Positions 53,729 through 63,268 are shown, counted from the stretch's first letter. The stretch is 64,000 bases of DNA from CBDCGV01 sp965216955 (GCA_965216955.1 CBDCGV010000016.1:124001-188000); one strand, 5' to 3'. Notes: generated by a model not told the origin, from the letters alone. Translations and numbers: made by a program.

Positions 53729-54742
53729 ATGATGTTAAAAAAGTCTTGGTTCATTTTTCTTGGGTTAAGTTTGGTTATTATATCCTGTCTAAAAGAAAAT
53801 GAGGATTTTTCATTTCCTCAAGGATCTTTCTCCGCTGAAGCAAATGGACAATTCTTTAATGCTACCTCCATTAGTGCCACCGTTGATTCGGGAAAAATAA
53901 GTCTTACTGCTATTGACGACAGCAATAATCTTATCATCTCAATCATTGTAAACAGCTCAGAAGCTTATAAAGCATATAACACAGATACTGGCTTGATTGC
54001 TGAAGCAGAATATACCATACAAACCTCCAATGGAAACATCAACTATACAACAAGCCAAACATCAAAGTCGTCTGGCAAAGTATTTATAAGGGAAATTAAG
54101 TGTTTCGAGAGCTTAATATCAGGCTCCTTTTATTTTACTGCCCATCGCCCGCAAGGAATAGTCTTTGATTCTATTATGGTTGAACAAGGTTATTTTTATG
54201 ATATTCCATTTGTCAATGATGGTTTAGAATGTCCAGACACCGCAACTTGCGATGATGGCGTTCAAAATGGCGATGAGACAGGTATTGACTGTGGGGGAAG
54301 CTGTCCAATAATTTGTGACACCTCCACAACAGATACCTCGGTGATTGACACCTCTATGATTGACACTAATAATTACTCCATTAGTGCAACTATTGATGGC
54401 GCTCCCTTAGAGATTATGGATCCAAATGTTACCAATACTTCAGGCACTGTTATTGTTACGGCCACGGTACTTAATACAGTTTTGTCGGTCAGTTTTAATG
54501 AATCCCTTAATCCAGGGTCTTATAATTCTGCTGATGGCATATCTGCTTTTAACATCTCCTATGTTACAGCTGGAATAGCATATATAGTATTTGGGAACCC
54601 CGTAAGTATTACTGTTACGGCCAATGACTTTACCAATAAAATTATGGAAGGCACCTTTAATGGCACGCTCTATAATTCGACCAACTTGAACAATGACTCT
54701 ATAATTGTTACTGACGGCATGTTTAAAATTAATTACGAATAA
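53729..54742 (+). CDS. Lipoprotein with two DUF6252-like domains
   Basis: 337 aa. Lipobox IISC gives Cys20 (also the alternative ATG at 53732). Two similar beta-rich domains (about residues 35-165 and 205-335) of the DUF6252 type are joined by a linker with the Cys/Asp/Gly motif CDDGVQNGDETGIDCGGSC, a calcium-binding-looking loop also found in large surface proteins of marine Bacteroidota, followed by Thr/Asp/Ser-rich repeats. Predicted to be surface-exposed; ligand unknown. It converges on aroK with a 7-nt gap. Confidence 0.75.
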   Translation: MMLKKSWFIFLGLSLVIISCLKENEDFSFPQGSFSAEANGQFFNATSISATVDSGKISLTAIDDSNNLIISIIVNSSEAYKAYNTDTGLIAEAEYTIQTSNGNINYTTSQTSKSSGKVFIREIKCFESLISGSFYFTAHRPQGIVFDSIMVEQGYFYDIPFVNDGLECPDTATCDDGVQNGDETGIDCGGSCPIICDTSTTDTSVIDTSMIDTNNYSISATIDGAPLEIMDPNVTNTSGTVIVTATVLNTVLSVSFNESLNPGSYNSADGISAFNISYVTAGIAYIVFGNPVSITVTANDFTNKIMEGTFNGTLYNSTNLNNDSIIVTDGMFKINYE

Positions 54743-54749
54743 TTTTGGC

Positions 54750-55244
54750 TTACAATATATTTCTGATAATTGATTGCACATTATTATCAGAAATCTCCAA
54801 CGCAGCTCTTTTATAAAAAGGTAGTCTTTTAGCTAATTGCTCATTAACAAACTGAGTTAAGTCCGCTTTATCTTTAACCTTATTAAGTAAAGGTCTTTTA
54901 TCCTTCTCATTAATTAGACGATCAACAATTACATTTGTAGGTGGATTTAAAAAAACAGTAAGTCCTTTTTTGTTCATTGCTTCTATATTATCATAAAAAC
55001 AAGGTGCTCCTCCTCCTGTAGCCACTACTACATTCTTATCTAATTGTAACCCTTGAATACTCTTTTGTTCTAACTTCCTAAAGTACTCCTCTCCTTCTTT
55101 TTCAAAAATTTCCTTAATTGATCTCCCCTCTAAAGATTCTATAGCACTATCCATATCTACAAAATCATAATTGAGCTCTTCTGCCAAAACTCTACCAGTA
55201 AAAGATTTACCGCTCCCCATAAAACCAATTAAAAAAATAACCAT
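54750..55244 (-). CDS. aroK: Shikimate kinase
   Basis: 164 aa. Phosphorylates shikimate in aromatic amino-acid synthesis. Walker A GFMGSGKS at 7-14, the substrate block DMDSAIE, EYFRKLE, GGGAPC and the lid KRPLL are present. Length normal. It is the last gene of the minus-strand operon DUF1599, BT_3928-like, permease, aroK (21-nt gap from the permease). Confidence 0.97.
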   Translation of the reverse strand: MVIFLIGFMGSGKSFTGRVLAEELNYDFVDMDSAIESLEGRSIKEIFEKEGEEYFRKLEQKSIQGLQLDKNVVVATGGGAPCFYDNIEAMNKKGLTVFLNPPTNVIVDRLINEKDKRPLLNKVKDKADLTQFVNEQLAKRLPFYKRAALEISDNNVQSIIRNIL

Positions 55245-55265
55245 TTACACTTATATAGTTTTATT

Positions 55266-56321
55266 CTACTTTACAGAAACTCTTGGATCTAGCCAACCAT
55301 AGGCGATATCTACAAGGATATTAATAACCACGAAAATAGTTGCAGTAAACAACACAGCACCCATCGCTACCGGGAAATCAAATTTTAACAAATGATTCAC
55401 AGTAACATATCCCAGTCCTTTAATATCAAATATAATTTCTACAAAAAAGGCACCTGCTAATAAAGATGCAAACCACCCCGAAACTGTGGTAACCACTGGA
55501 TTCATTGCATTACGTAGTGCATGTTTAAATAATACCTTACTGAATGACAGCCCTTTTGCTTTAGCCGTTCTTATATAATCTTGACTCAGCACCTCTAACA
55601 TAGAACTTCTAGTTAATTGAAAAATTATACCTATGGGCCTAACTCCTAAAGCTATGCTAGGAAGAATGAGGTTTTTTAGTGATAAATACCGTTCTCCATA
55701 ATCATTATATTCCCATAATCCACCAGTCTGATTCAATCCAGTAAATTCATGTAACACTACTCCAAAAACATACCCCAAAACCATAGCAGAAAAATAAGAG
55801 GGTACAGATATTCCCATTACAGATAAACTCATTGCAAAATTATCAAACCAAGAATACTGCTTTACAGCAGCAATTACTCCTAAAAAGATCCCTAAAAAAC
55901 AAGCAATTAAAATAGCTGCAATTGCCAAAATTAATGTTTGAGGAAGCGCTTCGACCAATACATCCACTACCGCTCTCTTTGTTTGATAAGATCTTCTTAA
56001 ATACGGCTTTTTTATCGCCAGTGTTTTCTTATTCAATGGAACAAGCGCAACGTAATTATACTTTTCTTTTGCAGTCTTTGTTCGATCATGAAAGGCAATT
56101 GGAGAAACGTCATTCAAGTACATTCCCAGCTGAACTATTTTAGGTTTATCCAACCCCAATTCTTTATTGATTGCATCAACTGATGCTACATCTGCACGTT
56201 GCCCAAGTGTTAGTCTTGCCGCATCAACTGGCAAAATATTAAATAGCATAAATACAACTAAAACAACACCAAGAAGGACTAAGCATCCATAAAAAATTCT
56301 TCGAATTATAAATTGAACCAC
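55266..56321 (-). CDS. ABC transporter permease (DppB/OppB family)
   Basis: 351 aa. Six-helix binding-protein-dependent permease; the N-terminus reads FIIRRIFYGCLVLLGVVLVVF, the EAA-like loop is DYIRTAKAKGLSFSKVLFKHALRNAM and the block GAFFVEIIFDIKGLG is typical. A roughly 60-residue periplasmic insert sits after the first helix, as in Bacteroidota homologues. No ATPase, second permease or binding protein is adjacent, so partners are elsewhere. It is 9 nt from the BT_3928-like gene and 21 nt from aroK. Confidence 0.93.
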   Translation of the reverse strand: MVQFIIRRIFYGCLVLLGVVLVVFMLFNILPVDAARLTLGQRADVASVDAINKELGLDKPKIVQLGMYLNDVSPIAFHDRTKTAKEKYNYVALVPLNKKTLAIKKPYLRRSYQTKRAVVDVLVEALPQTLILAIAAILIACFLGIFLGVIAAVKQYSWFDNFAMSLSVMGISVPSYFSAMVLGYVFGVVLHEFTGLNQTGGLWEYNDYGERYLSLKNLILPSIALGVRPIGIIFQLTRSSMLEVLSQDYIRTAKAKGLSFSKVLFKHALRNAMNPVVTTVSGWFASLLAGAFFVEIIFDIKGLGYVTVNHLLKFDFPVAMGAVLFTATIFVVINILVDIAYGWLDPRVSVK

Positions 56322-56330
56322 AGAAAGTTA

Positions 56331-57560
56331 CTATTTACTTAGTTCAACCAATTTTTCAATATCAGGTAAATGCCTCCAATGCCACTTCCCTTTTATGGTA
56401 CCTCCTTTAAGTAATGTTAAACCTGGATTAGACCGATTCATAGTTTTTATTGGAGTGGCATCTGTATTATAAAAAGTAAATGGCACATAAACTTCATGCC
56501 TATATTTTTCGGCCTCATCTAAAGGACTTCCTGTTACGGCAATTACTCTAAAGCCCGCATTTTCAGCTTCCTTACAAGCCTCTGATATCCTTTCAAACCC
56601 CTTTGTGCTTGCTTCTTGTAAATTATATGAGTTAATAACCAATGTTGGTTTTGACCCTGTCATAAACTCATCTGTAACCTCCACACCATCAATGTCTATG
56701 ATTGCGAAATCTTTACATTTAGGATCGTCTCCCTTTTGAATTAGCTTATCAATACGATCAACATATTCCCAATTTTCAAAATCTTTAGGAAACGTATTGA
56801 CAAATTCCTTATTCTCCTTTGTTGCTTTATTTTTATAAACAAAAATATTCTCATAAATATAGGGTTTGGCATCTTCAGGCAGGGTTAAGCAATCTGGAAT
56901 ATTGGTTCCAACTGTATATGCACGGAAATCCTTAATTGGAAGATTCCTATGATTACGAATCGTAAATAGCAGGGCGAATAACGTTAACACCCATAAAACG
57001 ATACTGCTTCCTGCAATACCAAAGATGGCCTTGTTCATTTTTAAAGGCCAGATAAAAAGTATAATTGTTAAAACAAGCAGAATAACGTCTTTTATAAAAG
57101 ACTTATAGGGCGTAAGTTTCATAAAATCACCAAAACAACCGCAATCTGTTACTTTTCCTGTTACATGAGAGAAACCTGTTAGGAAAGTAAAGAACACCAT
57201 CATCGCCAATATTGTCCAAACTGTAAATCGTCTATATGTCCCTAATAGTAAGGCTACTCCAAGAAATATTTCCAATACAATTGTAAAAATAGCTAGCGGC
57301 AAAGCATTCGCCGCCATTAAATGCCACAACCCCTTTAGTCTAGGTAGATATTCTGTAAAAACCTCAAAGTACTCTTCCAATTTGATAGCCATTCCTATGG
57401 GGTCTATTGCTTTGACTCCTCCAGAAAAAATAAGGAGTCCTCCTACAAAAGATGAAATAATCGCTACTATCCAACTTTTTGGAGCTTCAATTGCACTTTT
57501 TATAATTGCTATTACTAAAGCTACAGCTGCTATAATTCCAAATAGTGATGTCAATGTCAT
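56331..57560 (-). CDS. BT_3928-like membrane protein (DoxX/MauE-type)
   Basis: 409 aa. About six transmembrane helices in the first 200 residues, with the DoxX/MauE-like block SGGVKAIDPIGMAIKLEEYF and the Cys-rich DCGCFGDFMKL. The remainder, residues 230-409, is a thioredoxin-fold-like soluble part (TKPTLVINSYNL, RVIAVTGSPLDEA, VPFTFYNTDATPIKT) without a CxxC active site. A redox or disulfide-relay role is possible. Its start overlaps the DUF1599 stop by 4 nt. Confidence 0.85.
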   Translation of the reverse strand: MTLTSLFGIIAAVALVIAIIKSAIEAPKSWIVAIISSFVGGLLIFSGGVKAIDPIGMAIKLEEYFEVFTEYLPRLKGLWHLMAANALPLAIFTIVLEIFLGVALLLGTYRRFTVWTILAMMVFFTFLTGFSHVTGKVTDCGCFGDFMKLTPYKSFIKDVILLVLTIILFIWPLKMNKAIFGIAGSSIVLWVLTLFALLFTIRNHRNLPIKDFRAYTVGTNIPDCLTLPEDAKPYIYENIFVYKNKATKENKEFVNTFPKDFENWEYVDRIDKLIQKGDDPKCKDFAIIDIDGVEVTDEFMTGSKPTLVINSYNLQEASTKGFERISEACKEAENAGFRVIAVTGSPLDEAEKYRHEVYVPFTFYNTDATPIKTMNRSNPGLTLLKGGTIKGKWHWRHLPDIEKLVELSK

Positions 57561-58132
57561 AACTTGCCTTTTTGTTCCTCTAATTTAATTAACGCAAAAA
57601 TTGCATAATTTATAATATCCATATAGTTGCTGTCAATCCCTTCAGAAATCAGGGTTTCTCCATCATTTTCTTCAATCTGCTTTACTCTATGTAATTTAGT
57701 TAAGATCATATCTGTAAACGAAGCAATACGCATATCTCTCCAAGCTTCTCCATAATCATGATTTTTATCTATCATCAGGGCTCTTACTATTTCTACTTGC
57801 TGATCGTATAATTCCTCTGCCCTATCGCGCTTTAATTCTATAGACTCCTTTTTATCAATTGATAGTTGTATTAGGCCCATTAAGCCATAATTTACACATG
57901 CCATAAATTCTGACTCTATACCATCACTAATTTTCTGGGTTCCTTTTTCGTCAATTGTTCTTATTCTTTTAGCCTTTATATACAATTGATCTGTAATAGA
58001 CTGAATTCGAAAAATACGCCATGAGGTTCCATAATCCTTTGTTTTTTTTAAAAAGATCTCTTTGCACCTTAATAAGACAGCATCGTATTGTTTTATTGTT
58101 CCACTCAATTGTAAGACTTGTATATTTGTCAA
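57557..58132 (-). CDS. DUF1599 family protein
   Basis: 191 aa made of two similar halves, each with a K(D/T)YG.(S/A)WR motif (TKDYGTSWRIFRI and NHDYGEAWRDMRI) and a later NY(G/A) block. The duplicated DUF1599 domain is a nucleotide-pyrophosphohydrolase-like all-helical fold and is found almost only in Bacteroidota. Function unknown. It overlaps the next gene by 4 nt. Its start is 7 bp from the divergent folP start. Confidence 0.88.
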   Translation of the reverse strand: MTNIQVLQLSGTIKQYDAVLLRCKEIFLKKTKDYGTSWRIFRIQSITDQLYIKAKRIRTIDEKGTQKISDGIESEFMACVNYGLMGLIQLSIDKKESIELKRDRAEELYDQQVEIVRALMIDKNHDYGEAWRDMRIASFTDMILTKLHRVKQIEENDGETLISEGIDSNYMDIINYAIFALIKLEEQKGKL

Positions 58133-58139
58133 TTAAAGA

Positions 58140-58997
58140 ATGGATAAAAATAATTTTTTTCATATCAATAAAACATTAAACTGTGCGGGAAAATTGCTCG
58201 ACTTGTCAACACCGTTGATAATGGGTATTTTAAACGTTACGCCCGACTCTTTTTATGATGGGGGCAGGTATATTAATTCGGATCCTCTTTTAAAACAGGT
58301 TGAAAAGATGCTTGCCGAAGGAGCAGGCATTATTGATGTTGGAGGCATGTCTTCTAGACCAGGTGCTGCCATTATATCTGAAGAAGAAGAATTAAAGAGG
58401 GTAATAAAACCTATTGAGTTAATTGGAAAAAACTTTCCTGAAGCCATTATTTCAATTGATACCATTCACTCCAAAGTTGCCAGATTAGGTATTGAAGCAG
58501 GCGCATCAATCATTAATGATGTTTCTGCAGGAAATATAGACAAAGAGATTTTAAGAATAGCAGCAGCATATAAAACACCATATATTTTGATGCACATGAA
58601 GGGTATGCCCAATACTATGCAAAAAGATCCAAACTATGAGAACCTTTTACTTGAAATAACAGATTTCTTCATCGAAAAGATCAAAGCTTGCAACGAGGCG
58701 GGAATTAATGATATTGTACTGGATCCTGGACTCGGTTTTGGCAAATCACTTAACGACAATTATTTGCTTCTAAAAAGGTTAAGAGATTTCGATTTTCTAC
58801 AAAAACCTATCTTAATCGGTGCCTCTCGTAAATCTATGATCTATAAATTGCTTGAATGTTCTCCCGAAGAAGCGCTTAACGGAACTACTGCTGCCCATAC
58901 CATGGCCCTAATGAATGGCGCTTCTATTTTGCGGGTGCATGATGTAAAAGCAGCTAAAGAAGCTATTTTGCTGTACAAAGCATATAATAATGCTTAG
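58140..58997 (+). CDS. folP: Dihydropteroate synthase
   Basis: 285 aa. Joins p-aminobenzoate to the pterin diphosphate in folate synthesis; the sulfonamide target. Blocks are MGILNVTPDSFYDGG at 28-42, DVGGMSSRPGA, SIDTIHSKVA, ILMHMKGMPNTM, VLDPGLGFGKS and GASRKSMI. Length is normal. Only 7 bp separate it from the divergent DUF1599 gene, so its promoter lies inside that gene. Confidence 0.97.
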   Translation: MDKNNFFHINKTLNCAGKLLDLSTPLIMGILNVTPDSFYDGGRYINSDPLLKQVEKMLAEGAGIIDVGGMSSRPGAAIISEEEELKRVIKPIELIGKNFPEAIISIDTIHSKVARLGIEAGASIINDVSAGNIDKEILRIAAAYKTPYILMHMKGMPNTMQKDPNYENLLLEITDFFIEKIKACNEAGINDIVLDPGLGFGKSLNDNYLLLKRLRDFDFLQKPILIGASRKSMIYKLLECSPEEALNGTTAAHTMALMNGASILRVHDVKAAKEAILLYKAYNNA

Positions 58998-59010
58998 ATG
59001 AGAATCTTAA

Positions 59011-59439
59011 TCAATGCCAAACGCCAACAATACCACCCATAATGGCAAAGGTTACAATCCAATAGCCCACATTAATGGCCATATTGGTAAAGCTTTTTTG
59101 TTCATACAAAGCATTTGTGACTAATACAGGCATAGCAACCAATATTCCTAAAAACATACCGTGAAAAGCTCCATGCTTAAATGTTTGAAATTCTGGGGTT
59201 CCATGACCTTCTGAGGCCCCACCCAGATTGATCCATACATAAAGAAAAAAAGCAGTCAAAAAGGACATTACTAATGACAAACCAAAGATCATAGGCATAT
59301 TCCCTTGTTGTGCCTTTTCTTCAGTCATGCCAATAGATTTCATCCATGCGGTACCAAAAATTTTAGGATTGTACCATATAAAACCCATCACAAAGGTTGA
59401 TAATGCCGCTACTACTACTGATAAAAAATTGACGTCCAT
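59011..59439 (-). CDS. DUF1761 family membrane protein
   Basis: 142 aa with four hydrophobic helices. The DUF1761 pattern is given by the first helix ending FIWYNPKIFGTAWMKSIG and the blocks HGAFHGMFLGI and NVGYWIVTFAIMGG. Function unknown. It converges on folP with 13 nt between the ends. Confidence 0.85.
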   Translation of the reverse strand: MDVNFLSVVVAALSTFVMGFIWYNPKIFGTAWMKSIGMTEEKAQQGNMPMIFGLSLVMSFLTAFFLYVWINLGGASEGHGTPEFQTFKHGAFHGMFLGILVAMPVLVTNALYEQKSFTNMAINVGYWIVTFAIMGGIVGVWH

Positions 59440-59512
59440 AGCTTAATCCATTTAGTTAGTGATCTTGAAAGTACCATTTATAAGATCAAAAAGCCAATAA
59501 AATTTTCAACAA

Positions 59513-60166
59513 TTATATAGATGCAAGCACATCCGAGGCATATACATTTACACCAGCATTACTGTTTTTAGCATAAAAAATCATTGCCTTGGCAACTTGT
59601 TCTCCCGTTATTGCTCGATATTTCTGAAACCCACCTAACATTATTGGGTTTAACACTTTCATCACTACTTTACCGATGTCTTCTTTCAAACGTTTTTCAG
59701 AGCGGTCACCAAGCAACATAGAGGGTTGAAGAATATTAATTTTTGGTATGGATAATTTACTAATATCTCCTTCGATATATCCTTTTACTTTATTGTAAAA
59801 AATTGGAGAATTGCTATTCGCTCCCAAAGAACTCACTATTGAAAAATTTTGCACTCCTTTTTGTTCACTCAGTTGTGCCATTTTTAAAGGATATTCATAA
59901 TCCACTCTTCGAAAGTTTTCTTTCGACTTTGCCTTTGCTATAGTTGTCCCTAAGCAACAAAACACATGATCAACATCAAACAAATCTTGGTATTCCTCTA
60001 ATTTTGAGAAATCAACAATATGTTGTTCAAGTTTTTCATTTACTATTGGTAAATTCCTCCTTCCAATACTGATAACACTTTTGTACATATCATCTTCCAA
60101 TAAGAGTCTAAGACAATTCCCTCCAACTAATCCGGTAGCTCCTGCTATTAATGCCTTCATAAGCAT
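59513..60166 (-). CDS. NAD(P)-binding Rossmann-fold oxidoreductase (HTATIP2-like)
   Basis: 217 aa (or from Met3). Glycine motif GATGLVGGNC at the N-terminus, CLGTTIAKAKS and the active-site-like SSLGANSNSPIFYNKVKG (Ser, Tyr, Lys) of atypical short-chain dehydrogenases. Substrate is unknown. It is 19 nt downstream of rluF on the same strand, and the two may be one transcript. Confidence 0.85.
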   Translation of the reverse strand: MLMKALIAGATGLVGGNCLRLLLEDDMYKSVISIGRRNLPIVNEKLEQHIVDFSKLEEYQDLFDVDHVFCCLGTTIAKAKSKENFRRVDYEYPLKMAQLSEQKGVQNFSIVSSLGANSNSPIFYNKVKGYIEGDISKLSIPKINILQPSMLLGDRSEKRLKEDIGKVVMKVLNPIMLGGFQKYRAITGEQVAKAMIFYAKNSNAGVNVYASDVLASI

Positions 60167-60185
60167 ATTTATTAAAACTATTTAT

Positions 60186-60917
60186 TTATTCTGTTTTTGA
60201 AGAATTCGCAACTGCACCCTGAATTCTATCTACCTCTTTTTTTGTTAACGCTCGCCAATGTCCTACTTTAAGGTTACCCAATTCAACATTCATAATACGA
60301 ACCCTTTTCAACTTAACAACATCATAATTCAGGTACTCACACATCCGACGAATCTGTCTATTGAGGCCTTGAATCAAGATGATTTTAAATGTAAATTTAT
60401 TCAATTTGACGACTTTACATTTTTTGGTTTTAGTTCCTAAAATAGGAATTCCATTGCTCATCCTTTTAATAAACTCCTGTGTAACAGCTTGTTTTACAGT
60501 TACAATGTATTCTTTTTCATGCTTATTGCCCGCTCTGAGAATTTTGTTAACAATATTTCCATCATTAGTTAGAAAAATGAGCCCTTCAGATGGCTTATCA
60601 AGCCTTCCAATCGGAAACAACCTCTTTTTATGATTAATAAAACGAATAATATTTTGGGGTTCTCTTAAATCGGTTGTGCAAACAATTCCAACAGGTTTAT
60701 TAAAGGCTATATAAATTGTTTTGGGCTTTTTATTTAATAGCTTACCATCTATTTTAACGATATCTCCTTTAAAAACTCGATTCCCTAACCTAGCACTCTT
60801 ACCGTTAATGGTCACTCTTCCTTTCACAATAAACTTTTCAGCTTCTCTTCTAGAGCAAATACCCGTATCGCTTATATATTTATTTAAACTAATCGAATGC
60901 TCATTTGTTTTTTCCAT
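60186..60917 (-). CDS. rluF: 23S rRNA pseudouridine synthase RluF-like
   Basis: 243 aa. An S4 RNA-binding domain (residues 10-55: LNKYISDTGICSRREAEKF) precedes the catalytic domain with GRLDKPSEG (Asp107), FLTNDG and GLNRQIRRMCEYL. RluB/E/F enzymes convert uridine to pseudouridine in 23S rRNA; RluF also modifies tRNA-Tyr. Assignment to RluF over RluB is by general similarity only. Confidence 0.85.
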   Translation of the reverse strand: MEKTNEHSISLNKYISDTGICSRREAEKFIVKGRVTINGKSARLGNRVFKGDIVKIDGKLLNKKPKTIYIAFNKPVGIVCTTDLREPQNIIRFINHKKRLFPIGRLDKPSEGLIFLTNDGNIVNKILRAGNKHEKEYIVTVKQAVTQEFIKRMSNGIPILGTKTKKCKVVKLNKFTFKIILIQGLNRQIRRMCEYLNYDVVKLKRVRIMNVELGNLKVGHWRALTKKEVDRIQGAVANSSKTE

Positions 60918-61017
60918 GCCAATACTTAGTTTAGCAAAACTACTATTTCATTAGTAAGTTGATAATTATATTGAATAAAGTAATCATAACTTTTTCTTTC
61001 CAATTATATTAGCAGTT

Positions 61018-61863
61018 ATGGTATTAATTGCAGACAGCGGTTCAACAAAAACGGATTGGTTATTTATTGATCCTTCAGAAAAAAAAACACTGATTAATAC
61101 AGAAGGTATTAATCCGATGGTTCAAACAGTGGATATGATTGAGACCATTATAAATGACTTACCAAATTTAAACGTTGATAAAGTCTTTTTTTATGGAGCA
61201 AGCTGTTCAAGTAAGCAAAGAGTTGAAAAGGTAAAACAACCCTTGCAAAAAAAATTCTCTAACTGCTCTATCACAGTAAGTCACGATATACAAGGAGCTG
61301 TTTATGCTTTGTGTGGAAATGACGATGGCATCGCATGTATTTTAGGAACAGGATCTAATTCGATACTACAAGTAAATCGGGAGTTAAAGCAGATCAATCC
61401 GGCGCTAGGGTTTATTTTAGGAGATGAAGGAAGTGGTGCCTCTATTGGAAAAAGATTGGCTAGAGATTTTCTGTATCAGCAAATGCCCAGTGAAATATAT
61501 GCTATTTTTAAAAATGAACTGGCGCTATCTAAAAATGAAATCTTTGACAGGATTTACAATAAAGAAAATCCCAATCGCTATCTAGCTTCATTTACAAGAG
61601 GGTTATCTAATCATATTGAACATCCCTATACAAAAAAGATAGTAGGTTATACTTTTCAGAAGTTTATAAAATACCACATTGCTTGTTTTAGCAACTATCA
61701 ATCTTATAGAGCTAACTTCGTTGGATCAATAGCCCACCACTTTAAAAGTATACTAATTGAGGAATGTGATCGGTCTAATATTCGTGTAGGAAAAATCATT
61801 AAACAACCTATCTATGATCTCTCTGACTACATACTAAACGAAGAAGATGCAAAAAACAACTGA
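61018..61863 (+). CDS. BadF-type sugar kinase, probably MurNAc/GlcNAc kinase
   Basis: 281 aa of the ASKHA fold. The phosphate-1 loop is ADSGSTKTDW near residues 5-14, followed by ILGTGSNS, GDEGSGASIGKR and a C-terminal VGSIAHHFK. BadF/BadG/BcrA ATPase family members near murQ are amino-sugar kinases (MurK type). It overlaps the murQ start by 17 nt, so translation is coupled; together they would phosphorylate MurNAc and remove the lactyl ether. Confidence 0.88.
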   Translation: MVLIADSGSTKTDWLFIDPSEKKTLINTEGINPMVQTVDMIETIINDLPNLNVDKVFFYGASCSSKQRVEKVKQPLQKKFSNCSITVSHDIQGAVYALCGNDDGIACILGTGSNSILQVNRELKQINPALGFILGDEGSGASIGKRLARDFLYQQMPSEIYAIFKNELALSKNEIFDRIYNKENPNRYLASFTRGLSNHIEHPYTKKIVGYTFQKFIKYHIACFSNYQSYRANFVGSIAHHFKSILIEECDRSNIRVGKIIKQPIYDLSDYILNEEDAKNN

Positions 61864-62650
61864 ACAAGCTTCAAAATACAATCATCTTGAAAAGATGTCC
61901 ACAAGAACATTATTGGTTAATATTAATAATGAAGATCATATTGTTCCGAAAGTTATTGAGCAGCTAATCCCAAAAATTGAATTGCTCGTTGACTTAATAG
62001 CAGATAAGATGTTGAGCGGTGGCAGACTATTTTATATTGGTGCCGGCACCAGTGGTAGATTGGGCATTGTGGATGCTTCTGAATGCCCCCCTACCTTTGG
62101 CGTTGACCATAATTTAGTTATAGGAATTATGGCAGGTGGAGATCAAGCCATTAGAAAAGCTGTTGAATTTGCGGAAGATGATAGTGAACGAGGATGGCAA
62201 GACTTACAAGCCTACAAAATAAATCACAAAGATGTCTTAATAGGTATTGCCGCATCAGGATCAACACCATATGTAGTGGGCGCCTTAAAAGAAGCACAGG
62301 AAAACGAAATCAAGACCGGTTGCATAACTTGTAATTCAGGCAGTGCTTTAGCAAAGCATGCCGATTATCCTATAGAAGCAATTCTTGGACCTGAATTTGT
62401 TACTGGAAGCACTCGTATGAAGGCCGGAACTGCTCAAAAATTAATTTTAAATATGATTAGTACCTCTGTCATGATTAAACTTGGCAGAGTAAAGGGGAAT
62501 AAAATGGTTGATATGCAGCTGAGCAATGACAAGCTGGTAGATAGAGGTACTAAAATGGTATCTACGGCGTTGAACATAAGCTATGAAGATGCACAGCAAA
62601 AATTATTAGATGCAGGTAGTGTTAGAAAAGCTATTGACAGAAACAAATAA
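61847..62650 (+). CDS. murQ: N-acetylmuramic acid 6-phosphate etherase
   Basis: 267 aa. Cleaves the D-lactyl ether of MurNAc-6-phosphate to GlcNAc-6-phosphate. SIS domain block YIGAGTSGRLGIVDASECPPTFG with catalytic Glu79, GDQAIRKAVEFAEDD and GPEFVTGSTRMKAGTAQK are present. Slightly shorter than E. coli MurQ (about 300 aa) because the C-terminal helical part is reduced. Forms the peptidoglycan sugar recycling pair with the kinase upstream. Confidence 0.96.
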   Translation: MQKTTEQASKYNHLEKMSTRTLLVNINNEDHIVPKVIEQLIPKIELLVDLIADKMLSGGRLFYIGAGTSGRLGIVDASECPPTFGVDHNLVIGIMAGGDQAIRKAVEFAEDDSERGWQDLQAYKINHKDVLIGIAASGSTPYVVGALKEAQENEIKTGCITCNSGSALAKHADYPIEAILGPEFVTGSTRMKAGTAQKLILNMISTSVMIKLGRVKGNKMVDMQLSNDKLVDRGTKMVSTALNISYEDAQQKLLDAGSVRKAIDRNK

Positions 62651-62683
62651 TTTTTTTTACATTTAATTATGAGTCTATTTTAA

Positions 62684-63259
62684 ATGCATAATATAGAACC
62701 ATATTATAACTGGCGCGACAGATACATTGCTGAAGAAGATGAGCGCTCTCCGTTTTACGGTCGTCAATACAATGAATTCCAATTCACCACTAAAATTTAC
62801 AATTACTTTATTCATCCTCAATGGGATGATATTGGCTCACCCACATTGTACATAAAACTCATTTATACCGATTACGATGAAGAATTTGCCATTTTGGAAT
62901 TAATTGGAGAATGGAATGATTGTGTCAACAATGACATTATGTTCTTAAAGAGAGAAATTATAGACAAGCTAATCAACCAAGGCGTTTATAAATTTATTTT
63001 GATTGGAGAAAATGTTCTAAACTTTCATTCGTCAGAAAGCGATTATTATGAAGAATGGTTTGAGGATATTATTGAGGAAGGCGGTTGGATTACTGCACTA
63101 AATTTTAGAGAACATATCGTTGAAGAAATGCAGCGCATTGATATTCAACAGTATATCCATTTAGGCAACAGATTTAACTCTATCAATTGGAGGACTCTGA
63201 AGCCACAAGTACTTGCCTCGACTATAGAAGCTATTCTTTTAAGAGTAATTTCTGCTTAG
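62684..63259 (+). CDS. Hypothetical protein, acidic
   Basis: 191 aa, not recognised; seems a conserved Bacteroidota type by its company between murQ and queE. No signal peptide or membrane segment. Aromatic and acidic, with blocks PYYNWRDRYIAEEDERSPFY, DYDEEFAILELIGEWNDC and NVLNFHSSESDYYEEWFEDI. It lies 33 nt after murQ and 9 nt before queE, and is thus probably within one transcript. Confidence 0.65.
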   Translation: MHNIEPYYNWRDRYIAEEDERSPFYGRQYNEFQFTTKIYNYFIHPQWDDIGSPTLYIKLIYTDYDEEFAILELIGEWNDCVNNDIMFLKREIIDKLINQGVYKFILIGENVLNFHSSESDYYEEWFEDIIEEGGWITALNFREHIVEEMQRIDIQQYIHLGNRFNSINWRTLKPQVLASTIEAILLRVISA

Positions 63260-63268
63260 ATTTGCTGG

